This document shows, one piece after another, positions 20,283 to 28,189 of a stretch of DNA of 64,000 nt. Origin of the DNA: Bacteroidota bacterium (GTDB lineage: Bacteria; Bacteroidota; Bacteroidia; Bacteroidales; UBA10428); contig QKEH01000114.1 of assembly GCA_003252385.1 (NCBI GenBank), positions 1 through 64,000 on the forward strand, given 5' to 3'. The position numbers and the translations under genes are program-made. The notes under the pieces are model-generated. The model saw only the letters and a program-made list of their open reading frames with translations, was not told where the DNA came from and did no database searches. Numbering within the stretch: position 1 is the first letter of the stretch; each line of letters opens with the position of its first letter.

Positions 20283-21755
20283 CTATTGTAAGTTATTGTT
20301 GTTGTCAAAAAAGCGTCGTACTTCTTCCTTGTCATCGAAATGACTGCGCACGCCCTTTACTTCCTGGTAGGTTTCGTGCCCTTTACCGGCAATGAGTACC
20401 ACATCGCCCGGCTGAGCCATCAGACAGGCCGCACGTATGGCTTCGTGCCGGTCGCAGATCGACAGTACCCGGTTCCGGTCAGCGGGTTCCACCCCAGCCA
20501 TCATTTCGTCTATAATCGCCTGAGGTTCCTCACTGCGCGGATTGTCCGAAGTCAGTATCACGTTCTGGCTCATAGTTAAAGATATGGCGGCCATCTTGGG
20601 GCGCTTGGTACGGTCGCGGTCACCACCGGCTCCTACCACCGTAATCAATCGGGCATTTTCGCCTTTAATCTGATTGATGGTTTCCAGTACATTCTTCAGT
20701 GCATCGGGGGTGTGGGCATAATCCACTATGGCGGTAACACCATTGTTGGATCGCACATATTCGAAACGGCCGTCTACGGTCTCCAGACAGCTGATAAGGC
20801 GTAATACCTCCTGTTTATCGGCTCCAAGTAAGCAGGCAGCGCCATATACCGCCAGCATATTGGAAGCATTGAATTCGCCAATCAATTTCAGCCACAATTC
20901 CATCGAATTAAACTGCACCTGCATACCATCAAAATGGCTTTCAATAATTTTTCCTTTGAAATCGGCCATGGAACGCACGCCGAAGGTGCTCACCCGGGCA
21001 GCCGTATTCTGCACCATTACCCGGCCATTGCGGTCGTCGACATTAACCAGGGCAAAGGCCGTACCGGGCAATTCGTCGAACAACCGTTTTTTAGCCTTCA
21101 GATAGCTGTCAACGGTTTTATGGTAATCGAGGTGGTCGTGGGTGAGGTTGGTAAAAATGGCTCCGTCGAAGTCAATTCCTGCAGAGCGGGCCTGATCGAG
21201 TGCGTGCGAGCTTACTTCCATAAAAGCATAGGAACAGCCGGCATCAACCATCATTCGAAATAAACGCTGAATGGTAAGCGGATCGGGGGTGGTATGGGTG
21301 GCTGTGATTTCTACATCGTTCACCAGGTAGCGTACCGTGGAGAGCAAGCCCACCTTATAACCCAGCCGGGTGAAAAGCCGGTAAAGCAAGGTGGCAATGG
21401 AAGTTTTACCATTGGTACCGGTAACGCCAACCACTTTCATTTCGCGACTGGGGTTACCGTAATAATTGGATGCAGCTACCCCAAGAGCCCAGGCGGCACT
21501 ACCCACCTGATAAAAGGTAACTCCCGGAGTCAGTTCTTCGGGCAGACGTTCGCAAAGAATGGCTGCTGCCCCCTGGGCAATGGCTTTGGAAATGAAGTTG
21601 TGCCCATCGGCTACCGTTCCGGGAACGGCAACAAACAAGTCGCCTTGCTGCACCTTGCGCGAATCAAACTCCATTTTCGCAATGCGAATGCGATCGTCTC
21701 CTACCCATTTTCCGGGAATACCCTGTAAAATTTGTTTCAGTTCTATAGTCATCAT
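20283..21755 (-). CDS. murE: UDP-MurNAc-tripeptide synthetase MurE, meso-DAP type
   Basis: MurE adds the third stem residue to UDP-MurNAc-dipeptide. The 490-residue protein has the Mur ligase ATP loop 'VTGTNGKTSIATLLY' near residue 110, 'THTTPDPLTIQ' near 153, 'VSSHALDQARSAG' near 180, and the amino-acid selectivity motif 'DNPRSEEP' near 405. DNPR at this place marks meso-diaminopimelate enzymes, whereas L-lysine enzymes differ. The start codon overlaps the ftsI stop by four bases (ATGA), so the two are probably translationally coupled. Confidence 0.96.
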   Translation of the reverse strand: MMTIELKQILQGIPGKWVGDDRIRIAKMEFDSRKVQQGDLFVAVPGTVADGHNFISKAIAQGAAAILCERLPEELTPGVTFYQVGSAAWALGVAASNYYGNPSREMKVVGVTGTNGKTSIATLLYRLFTRLGYKVGLLSTVRYLVNDVEITATHTTPDPLTIQRLFRMMVDAGCSYAFMEVSSHALDQARSAGIDFDGAIFTNLTHDHLDYHKTVDSYLKAKKRLFDELPGTAFALVNVDDRNGRVMVQNTAARVSTFGVRSMADFKGKIIESHFDGMQVQFNSMELWLKLIGEFNASNMLAVYGAACLLGADKQEVLRLISCLETVDGRFEYVRSNNGVTAIVDYAHTPDALKNVLETINQIKGENARLITVVGAGGDRDRTKRPKMAAISLTMSQNVILTSDNPRSEEPQAIIDEMMAGVEPADRNRVLSICDRHEAIRAACLMAQPGDVVLIAGKGHETYQEVKGVRSHFDDKEEVRRFFDNNNNLQ

Positions 21756-23875
21756 CCTTCAGTAAAACTCATTTCCAGTTTAATTACATCGCCCCTTCGC
21801 ACCCGCGAGCCGGCAGGTATCGATTGTTTGCGAACACTACCCCGCCCTTGAACCTGTACATGCAGTCCCAAATTTTCGAGCAGGTATACGGCATCCTTCA
21901 ACCCCATCGACACCACATTAGGAACCAAATTGGGAATCACCCGGCTGGTAACCAGTGCCACGCGGTCTTCTTCCTTTTTGGGAATCACCCATTCGCTGTG
22001 CTTATTATCGGAACGCACATCCAGGTTTAACTCATCCAACACTTCGGCTATTTCCGGCTGGTAGCCTTTTTTCGAGAACGGAATTTCCAGATGCTCCGGT
22101 TTCTGTTCGTTCACAGGGGCTAACATCTTTATATCGGTAGCATACACTTGTTCGGCAATCTCGGCAAATACGGGAGCCGCCACTTCGGCACCATGATACA
22201 ACTGATTTTGCGGGTTGTAAACCACCACAATACAGGAATACCGGGGTTTGTCGGCTGGAAAGTAGCCCACAAATGAGGCTTGGTAGGATCGGGTGCTATA
22301 GCCGGTTTTTCGATTGTACATCTGGGTGGTTCCCGTTTTTCCGGCAATGGTAACCGGGCAGGATTTCAGCTCCCGGGCTGTTCCTTCCTGCACCACACCT
22401 TCGAGCATACCTCGTACCATGCGCAAGGTGGAACGCGAGCAAATGGAGTGGTTAATCTCTTCGGTAACAAAGGTGCGTTCCACTTTTCCGTGGTTGCGTA
22501 CCTCACGCACAAAACGCGGACGCACCATCCGGCCGTCGTTGGCAACGGCATTGTAGAATGCCAGCAGTTGCAGCGGTGTTATGCGCACCGTGTATCCATA
22601 CGACATGGACGCCAGGGTAACCCCCGACCAGAGTTTGTCGCCCGGATACAGGATTTTGGGAATCCCTTCGCCCCGGATCGAAATCCCCAAGGGTTCGTTG
22701 AGGTTCATGCTATACAGTCGGTCAATAAAACGATGGGGACGTTGCTCATACGCTCCGGTAACAATTTTGGCCATGGCCACATTCGATGATACCTCCAAGG
22801 CACGCTGTACGGTAATGGTACCGTTGCCCCCGCGGGTGTAATTATCGTCGCGTACCACCAGGTCGTAATATTCAAAAACCCCTTTACCGGTAGCAATGGA
22901 ATCGGTTGCGGTAACATATCCATCTTCCAGTACTGCCACCATTACCGGCAGCTTAAAGGTGGAACCGGGTTCGGAGCTGAGCCCCACTGCATAGTTATAG
23001 TATTCGCGATATGCCCCAAAGGTGTCTGTCAGGTTCACTATGGCTTTCACTTCGCCGGTTTTTACTTCCATGAGCACTGCCGTACCGGCATGTGCCTGGT
23101 TTTTAACCAATTGTTTAAGTAGCGCCCGCTCAGCCACGTCCTGCAAATTCACATCGATAGTAGTTACCACGCTACTTCCGTCGCGGGGTTCAATTTCATC
23201 GGCGCCATCCAACGGCATCCAAATATTGCCCGCCAGCTTCTGCATCTTTTGAATACCCTCCACGCCTCCGAGATATTCGTCGAATGCCCCTTCGATACCC
23301 ACCACATTTCCCGAAACGCTCTGGGTGGTATATCCGATGGTTCGCGAAGCCAGATTCTGATGGGGTTTTTTACGAACACTTTCCTGGCTTACAATAAGCC
23401 CTCCCTTGTACTGCCCCAACCGGAGCAGGGGGAAGGTCTTTACTTTCTTAAGCTGCACGTAGTTTACCCGGCGCTGAAGGAGGCAATAACGATTACCCTC
23501 GCGGCGTCCCTGGATTAATAATTGCTTGTAGGCTCCCTTGCTCTTATCGCGAAACAGTTGCGACAGACACATCGCCAACGAATCGACCTTGCTGTTAAAC
23601 AGGGCATCGGTCAGCGCGGGAGTTTTCAAATCCATGCGTATATCGTAATACGGCACCGAGCTGGCCAGCAAACGCATATCGGAAGCATAAATATCGCCCC
23701 GTTGTGGCGGTATGCGAATGTTTTTGATGCGCGTTTCAGCAGCTGCCTGTTTCCAGCGATCGTCGTCGACAAATTGCAGGTAGATGATCTTAAAAACGAT
23801 CAACAGCGCAAAGAGCAACACCCCCAGATACACCAGGCCCACTTTCAGTAGTATGTCCTTCTTAGTTGACGCCAT
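21752..23875 (-). CDS. ftsI: Septal peptidoglycan transpeptidase FtsI (PBP3) with PASTA domain
   Basis: A class B penicillin-binding protein that cross-links septal peptidoglycan with FtsW. The 707-residue protein has one N-terminal membrane helix (about 10-32) and a PBP dimerisation domain starting at 'RGDIYASDMRLLA'. The transpeptidase domain carries the three active-site motifs: SxxK in 'SEPGSTFKLPV', SxN in 'EVSSNVAMAKI' and KTG in 'IAGKTGTTQM'. A single PASTA domain closes the C-terminus (about residues 645-707, 'VPNVVSMGLKDAVYLLENLG'). A PASTA-bearing FtsI is usual in Bacteroidota but absent in E. coli. It overlaps murE by four bases. Confidence 0.95.
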   Translation of the reverse strand: MASTKKDILLKVGLVYLGVLLFALLIVFKIIYLQFVDDDRWKQAAAETRIKNIRIPPQRGDIYASDMRLLASSVPYYDIRMDLKTPALTDALFNSKVDSLAMCLSQLFRDKSKGAYKQLLIQGRREGNRYCLLQRRVNYVQLKKVKTFPLLRLGQYKGGLIVSQESVRKKPHQNLASRTIGYTTQSVSGNVVGIEGAFDEYLGGVEGIQKMQKLAGNIWMPLDGADEIEPRDGSSVVTTIDVNLQDVAERALLKQLVKNQAHAGTAVLMEVKTGEVKAIVNLTDTFGAYREYYNYAVGLSSEPGSTFKLPVMVAVLEDGYVTATDSIATGKGVFEYYDLVVRDDNYTRGGNGTITVQRALEVSSNVAMAKIVTGAYEQRPHRFIDRLYSMNLNEPLGISIRGEGIPKILYPGDKLWSGVTLASMSYGYTVRITPLQLLAFYNAVANDGRMVRPRFVREVRNHGKVERTFVTEEINHSICSRSTLRMVRGMLEGVVQEGTARELKSCPVTIAGKTGTTQMYNRKTGYSTRSYQASFVGYFPADKPRYSCIVVVYNPQNQLYHGAEVAAPVFAEIAEQVYATDIKMLAPVNEQKPEHLEIPFSKKGYQPEIAEVLDELNLDVRSDNKHSEWVIPKKEEDRVALVTSRVIPNLVPNVVSMGLKDAVYLLENLGLHVQVQGRGSVRKQSIPAGSRVRRGDVIKLEMSFTEG

Positions 23876-23886
23876 ACATCGCGCAG

Positions 23887-24264
23887 TTATTGTTCAATTT
23901 TATAGGGTGGCTCCTTGGAGAAACCCAATCCCAGATTATGTTCACGAACCAAAGCCTCCACTCGCGAAGGACGGTTCAGATTCATCAGTTCCGAAGCCGT
24001 GGTGATTTCTTCGGCACGCAAATCCCTTACCTGGCTCTTAAGCCCTTCAATCTCGCGCACCACTTTTTCGGCATTGTAGCGGTTGGCGATATACACCAGC
24101 GCCAACAACACCAGGAACAGAATGAAAGGAATCTGCCGAACAAAGGCATGCACCGTGAGCACGCTGCCGTCCAGCACGCTCTTGAGCGAAAAGCCCGTAA
24201 GCTCAGCCCGCTCCTGCTTGGCATCTACAAATTCTACATTATCCTGCTCTGTCATACTCCCCAT
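23887..24264 (-). CDS. ftsL: FtsL-like division protein
   Basis: A small bitopic protein of about 125 residues with a 50-residue cytoplasmic part, one helix ('IPFILFLVLLALVYIANRY') and a periplasmic coiled-coil-like stretch ('EKVVREIEGLKSQVRDLRAEEITTASELM'). This is the FtsL layout, and it sits between rsmH and ftsI, where FtsL belongs. Primary sequence alone would not prove it. The ORF track starts at 24297, deep inside rsmH. ATGs at 24264 and 24255 are both plausible; the first has AGGA just upstream and is used here. Either way the start overlaps the rsmH end. Confidence 0.75.
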   Translation of the reverse strand: MGSMTEQDNVEFVDAKQERAELTGFSLKSVLDGSVLTVHAFVRQIPFILFLVLLALVYIANRYNAEKVVREIEGLKSQVRDLRAEEITTASELMNLNRPSRVEALVREHNLGLGFSKEPPYKIEQ

Positions 24265-25168
24265 GTTCCTGTTTTTCAGCAATCCGTAGCCGGGCACTTC
24301 GCGCCCGGTTATTCAATTCAAGTTCTTTCTGATCCGGCACTATCACCTTATTGTTCACCGGAGTGAGAGGTCGCAAAATATTTCCGAACAAATCGGTTTC
24401 GGTACTTCCCGTATCGAAACTTCCGGTTCGGAAGAAGTTCTTCACCACACGGTCTTCCAACGAGTGGTAACTAATTATGGATAAGCGTCCACCGGGAGCC
24501 AAAATTTCTGTTGCCTGGGTCAACATACTTCTGAGGTAGTCTATTTCGTGATTCACCTCAATACGCAGCGCCTGAAAAACCTGCGCATAAAACTGATGGT
24601 CGCCCCACCGGGGAGTTACTTTTCTGAGAGCCTCCTGCAAGTCGCCTACGGTCTGCAAGGATGCCTTTGTCCGGTGTTCCACAAGCAGATGAGCCACTTT
24701 CGCGGCATTTTTTAATTCGCCATAGACTCTGAAAATCCGGGTGAGTTCGTCGGCAGTATAACAGTTAACCAAATGAGCCGCCGTAATTTCGGAATGACGG
24801 TTCATGCGCATGTCCAACTGGGCATCGAACCGGAAGGAAAACCCCCGGTGAGGGCTGTCAAAATGATGCGATGACACGCCCAGATCGGCTAACAGACCAT
24901 CAATTTGTTCAATGCCATGATACTTGAGGAAATTCTTTAAGAACCTGAAATTGTGCCTAACAAATACAAACCGTTCGTCGTTGGGAACGTTTGCCATAGC
25001 CTCCTCATCCTGATCAAATCCCACCAATTTTCCACCTTCTAATCGTTTTAAAATCTCACGCGAATGTCCACCGCCCCCGAAAGTAACGTCGACATAAATT
25101 CCGTTGGGCTTAATGTTGAGCCCGTCAACGCTTTCTTTCAATAGTACTGGCAGGTGGTATTCCATCAT
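24239..25168 (-). CDS. rsmH: 16S rRNA (cytosine(1402)-N4)-methyltransferase RsmH (MraW)
   Basis: RsmH uses S-adenosylmethionine to methylate N4 of C1402 in 16S rRNA. The 309-residue protein begins MEYHLPVLLKESVDGL and shows the SAM-binding 'VDVTFGGGGHSREIL', 'DGLLADLGVSSHHFD', 'RGFSFRFDAQLDMRM', 'RIEVNHEID', and the C-terminal 'SIISYHSLEDRVVKNFF', all typical. The start overlaps the mraZ stop by four bases, so it is the second gene of the dcw transcript. Confidence 0.96.
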   Translation of the reverse strand: MMEYHLPVLLKESVDGLNIKPNGIYVDVTFGGGGHSREILKRLEGGKLVGFDQDEEAMANVPNDERFVFVRHNFRFLKNFLKYHGIEQIDGLLADLGVSSHHFDSPHRGFSFRFDAQLDMRMNRHSEITAAHLVNCYTADELTRIFRVYGELKNAAKVAHLLVEHRTKASLQTVGDLQEALRKVTPRWGDHQFYAQVFQALRIEVNHEIDYLRSMLTQATEILAPGGRLSIISYHSLEDRVVKNFFRTGSFDTGSTETDLFGNILRPLTPVNNKVIVPDQKELELNNRARSARLRIAEKQEHGEYDRAG

Positions 25169-25632
25169 TCATCCGTTTCATCAACTAATCCTTCCATAAT
25201 ATTTTCCGCCATTCCGGCAAAATCGTCATCGTCCACTTCAATTTGTTCGTAGAGCGTTTTCGACCAGATTTCAATTTTGCCGTATTGCCCGGCCAGCACC
25301 ACATCTTTATCCACCTCCACTTCGTCGAGCAAACGCTTGGGAATGAGCAGCCGGCTGTTGGTGTCGAGCATGAGCTCGGCCATACCTTTAAAAAACCGGC
25401 GCAGAAACACGTTATGTTCCTTCTTATAGGGATTAATTTTCTTCCGTATAATTTTTACCTGCCGTTCCCACTCTTCATCCGGATACAACACCAGGCACTT
25501 CTCGAAAATATCCTTCTTAATGACGAAACGATCCGGATTACTCCCCGTCAGCTGCTTCTTGAAAGCCGCCGGCAGTATCAGGCGCCCCTTGGCGTCGAGC
25601 TTGCAGGTATGTTCGCCGATGAAGGTGATCAT
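25165..25632 (-). CDS. mraZ: Transcriptional regulator MraZ
   Basis: MraZ is a small AbrB-fold DNA-binding protein with two SpoVT-like repeats; in other bacteria it forms a ring and represses its own dcw operon by binding tandem repeats near the promoter. The 155-residue protein has repeat 1 at 'CKLDAKGRLILPAAFKKQL' and repeat 2 at 'LMLDTNSRLLIPKRLLDEV'; both keep the D-x-(K/N)-x-R-(L)-x-(L/I)-P core. It is the first gene of the cluster. Four 10-bp tandem boxes matching the known type of MraZ operator lie 36-75 bases upstream. Confidence 0.95.
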   Translation of the reverse strand: MITFIGEHTCKLDAKGRLILPAAFKKQLTGSNPDRFVIKKDIFEKCLVLYPDEEWERQVKIIRKKINPYKKEHNVFLRRFFKGMAELMLDTNSRLLIPKRLLDEVEVDKDVVLAGQYGKIEIWSKTLYEQIEVDDDDFAGMAENIMEGLVDETDE

Positions 25633-25653
25633 TCGAAATGGTATAAATCGGCA

Positions 25654-25661
25654 TAAAAGTA
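25654..25661 (-). promoter_or_regulatory. Probable -7 element TACTTTTA of the dcw operon promoter
   Basis: The minus strand reads TACTTTTA, one mismatch from TAnnTTTG, 22 bases before the mraZ ATG. Transcription would begin close to 25647. The MraZ-type boxes start six bases upstream of this element and would cover the -33 region, which fits autorepression. Confidence 0.5.
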
Positions 25662-25667
25662 AGGATT

Positions 25668-25707
25668 TTTACCCCACTTTCAACCATTTAACCCCACTTT
25701 CCTCCAC
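25668..25707 (-). promoter_or_regulatory. Putative MraZ operator: four 10-bp tandem boxes
   Basis: Read on the minus strand, the 40 bases divide into four consecutive units of exactly 10 bases: GTGGAGGAAA, GTGGGGTTAA, ATGGTTGAAA and GTGGGGTAAA. They share (G/A)TGG at the start and mostly A/T at the end. Known MraZ sites in other phyla are short G-rich repeats of TGGG or GTGG type with 10-base periodicity next to the mraZ promoter, so family knowledge and position both support this. The rest of 25708-26012 shows nothing I can assign. Confidence 0.75.
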
Positions 25708-26012
25708 AATGTTGATAACTTTTACACCGTTCATCCGCGTTTTTATTACTGAAGCAAAAGCATACCCTGCCCTGCACCCTTAGACAGTATTGATCTGCAA
25801 GGCGATTCCCCAACTTCAATATCGCAGCTGCTCCACCCTGTAAGCGAGAAAGGCACCGCACCTTTCTAACTCCACAGCAGGCAAGAAACACTATGCAAGA
25901 CGTTGATACTATGAACAAAGCACGCCAATAGCCCTGGAACGCCCAAATTGAGTTCCGACCTGCATTGCTTTAAAAATTAACCATTGACGCTTATTGCCCG
26001 GGCATTTTATTC

Positions 26013-26020
26013 TAATTTTA
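26013..26020 (+). promoter_or_regulatory. Possible -7 element TAATTTTA for the acyltransferase gene
   Basis: One mismatch from TAnnTTTG, 26 bases ahead of the ATG at 26046. A TTG about 16 bases upstream could serve as the -33 part. Confidence 0.35.
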
Positions 26021-26045
26021 GAGCTTCTGAAAAACGGCAGCCCGT

Positions 26046-26900
26046 ATGAATGCACAATACCCCCCATCCTCCACTCAGCACCGCATAGATATCGAACAGG
26101 TATTCCGCTCAAAAAGTCCCAAAACTACACGTTGGATTCCGGGCTTTGTGTACCGCTATCTCAAACGCATTATTCACGAAGATTTCGTGAACGATTTCCT
26201 GAAACTGCATGGCGGGAAAAAGAACATTGATTTTATCAACGCCAGCATCCACGATTTCAACGTAACCATTGAGGTTATTGGCGAAGAGAATATTCCGGCG
26301 GAAGGACGCTTTGTATTTGTCTCGAACCATCCTCTGGGAGGCTTCGACGGCCTGGTGCTTATGCAAATTATCGATCGTCATTTTAAGGACTACCGTTTTC
26401 TGGTGAACGACATACTCATGAACCTGACCCATATCCGGGAGTTGTTCATACCCATTAACAAACACGGAAGACAAGCGTTGGAAGCCGCCCGGCAGATCGA
26501 AAACAGCTATGCCTCGGACATGCAGCTGCTCACCTTCCCGGCCGGTTTGGTTTCGCGAAAAATCAAGGGTCAGATCATGGATCTTCCCTGGCAAAAAAGC
26601 TTTATCGTAAAAGCCCGGAAACACAAGCGCGATATCATTCCCATACATTTTAGCGGAAGCAATTCCGCATTCTTTTATCGCCTGTCCAAACTCCGAAAGT
26701 TTTTAGGCATTAAGGCCAACCTCGAAATGCTATACCTGGCTGACGAAACCTATCAACATCGAAATAAACACTTTACCATTACCATTGGGAAACCCATTCC
26801 GTATACCACCTTCGATACCGGCAAGGATCCTATGCAGTGGGCCAAATGGGTTAAGCAACAAACCTACCTGCTTGCCGGAGTTACCGAAGTACCTTTATAG
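26046..26900 (+). CDS. glsA: Lysophospholipid-type acyltransferase, GlsA-like (glycine lipid O-acylation)
   Basis: A PlsC-superfamily acyltransferase of 284 residues. The acyltransferase block begins at 'FVFVSNHPLGGFDGLVLM' (about residue 95). The usual HX4D is HX5D here (HPLGGFD), a form I associate with the hemolysin-like branch. Further blocks are 'FIPINKHGRQAL' and 'LLTFPAGLVSRK' (in place of FPEG), then 'PIHFSGSNS'. In Bacteroides, GlsA adds the second acyl chain by O-acylation in glycine-lipid synthesis, and its gene is paired with glsB. The next gene here is GlsB-like, which supports the call. Substrate is not proven by sequence. Confidence 0.7.
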   Translation: MNAQYPPSSTQHRIDIEQVFRSKSPKTTRWIPGFVYRYLKRIIHEDFVNDFLKLHGGKKNIDFINASIHDFNVTIEVIGEENIPAEGRFVFVSNHPLGGFDGLVLMQIIDRHFKDYRFLVNDILMNLTHIRELFIPINKHGRQALEAARQIENSYASDMQLLTFPAGLVSRKIKGQIMDLPWQKSFIVKARKHKRDIIPIHFSGSNSAFFYRLSKLRKFLGIKANLEMLYLADETYQHRNKHFTITIGKPIPYTTFDTGKDPMQWAKWVKQQTYLLAGVTEVPL

Positions 26901-26934
26901 CAGCGGGCAGGCGTGTACTTTACAAAAATAATGC

Positions 26935-26942
26935 TACCTTTG
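26935..26942 (+). promoter_or_regulatory. -7 promoter element TACCTTTG for glsB
   Basis: Exact TAnnTTTG match in the 62-base gap between the two acyltransferase genes, 20 bases before the glsB ATG. It suggests that glsB can be transcribed on its own. Confidence 0.6.
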
Positions 26943-26962
26943 TTTTCCTTAAAAAATTCGGT

Positions 26963-27910
26963 ATGAAAGAGGTAATTCCTCCGGTCGACAGCGAACTGAT
27001 TGAACAAGAACTGACTGAAGAACGATTTCTTCGCTACACCAATAACGCCAGCAACGAATTGTATGTAATTACGCATCACAATGCCCCCCATACCATGCGG
27101 GAAATTGGCCGGCTGCGCGAAATTACTTTTCGTTTGGCAGGTGGCGGTACCGGTAAAGAAGTGGATATCGACAAGTACGACCTGGCTGAAGTGCCCTACA
27201 AGCAACTCCTGGTTTGGGATCCCCAAAAGAAGGACATTCTGGGCGGTTACCGTTTTATACTGGGCAACGAGGTTCAAGTCGATTGCGAAGGAAAGATTAA
27301 CCTGGCCACCAGTCCATTATTTCATTTCTCCGACGATTTTATCCAAAACTATGTTCCATACATGATTGAGCTGGGCAGGTCTTTTGTTCAACCTGCCTAC
27401 CAATCGTCGAACCGGAACAAGAAGAGTCTTTTTGCACTGGACAACCTATGGGACGGTTTAGGTGCAATCTGGCAGGACAACCCCGAAGTGAAGTACTTTT
27501 TCGGAAAGGTGACCATGTATACCGACTATCAGCGTGAAGCCCGCGACCTGATTCTGTCTTTCATGAAAAAGCATTTTATGGGCGATGAAAAACTTCTGCA
27601 TCCGTTTAAGCCACTGCTTCCCGAAACGGATCCTGCTATTATCGGATCCATTCTGAACGCCGATTCCATTCAGGAAGATATGAAATTGCTATCGCAGGCC
27701 GTTAGAGCACGGGGCGAAGTGATCCCTCCGCTGATTAACGCGTACATTAATCTGTCGCCTACCCTGAAATGTTTTGGCACGGTACTCAATGATCACTTTG
27801 GCGATGTGGAAGAAACGGCCATTATGGTTACCGCAGCCGATATGTACCCCGCTAAAGTGGAGCGGCATGTAAACACTTACGCTGCTCAAAAAACCCGAAA
27901 AGCACACTAA
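26963..27910 (+). CDS. glsB: GNAT-fold N-acyltransferase, GlsB-like (OlsB/hemolysin family)
   Basis: The 315-residue protein belongs to the OlsB-like acyl-ACP N-acyltransferases. Visible features are 'REIGRLREITFRLAGGGTGKEVDIDKYD' (about residues 47-75), 'LLVWDPQKKDILGGYRFILG' (about 85-105), and 'YMIELGRSFVQPAYQ' with 'LDNLWDGLGA' (about 130-170). In Bacteroides, GlsB puts a 3-hydroxy fatty acid on the amino group of glycine, the first step to glycine and related lipids. With the GlsA-like gene just upstream, both steps are present. Amino-acid choice (glycine, ornithine or other) cannot be told from sequence. It has its own promoter element. The 279 bases after it contain no supported gene. 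Confidence 0.75.
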   Translation: MKEVIPPVDSELIEQELTEERFLRYTNNASNELYVITHHNAPHTMREIGRLREITFRLAGGGTGKEVDIDKYDLAEVPYKQLLVWDPQKKDILGGYRFILGNEVQVDCEGKINLATSPLFHFSDDFIQNYVPYMIELGRSFVQPAYQSSNRNKKSLFALDNLWDGLGAIWQDNPEVKYFFGKVTMYTDYQREARDLILSFMKKHFMGDEKLLHPFKPLLPETDPAIIGSILNADSIQEDMKLLSQAVRARGEVIPPLINAYINLSPTLKCFGTVLNDHFGDVEETAIMVTAADMYPAKVERHVNTYAAQKTRKAH

Positions 27911-28189
27911 GGATCATCTCAACACTTATTTCTGTTCCGTGTAGAAGTTTGAAGGTTTAATCCCCGGAAAGTCCGATCGACGAATCCTTGTGAATCCGTA
28001 TCCTGAAGTTCTTTTGGATAGGGACAAAATGCGTGTTGTATACCACTTTGAAGCAGGCAAAGAATATCCGGCGCTGCCGAAGTGGGTCGTGTTCAACATT
28101 TTTCTGAGCAGTAATCTTTCCCAATAGCCTTAACCATCAGTCATGGAGCAATACTCTGCTACCATTCAATGCCAAAGTATTTCAGATAA

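Noticed and set aside
28029-28127. 32-codon + strand ORF between glsB and purF
   Set aside because: It reads plausibly but is very short, has no promoter element or clear ribosome site and no known match.
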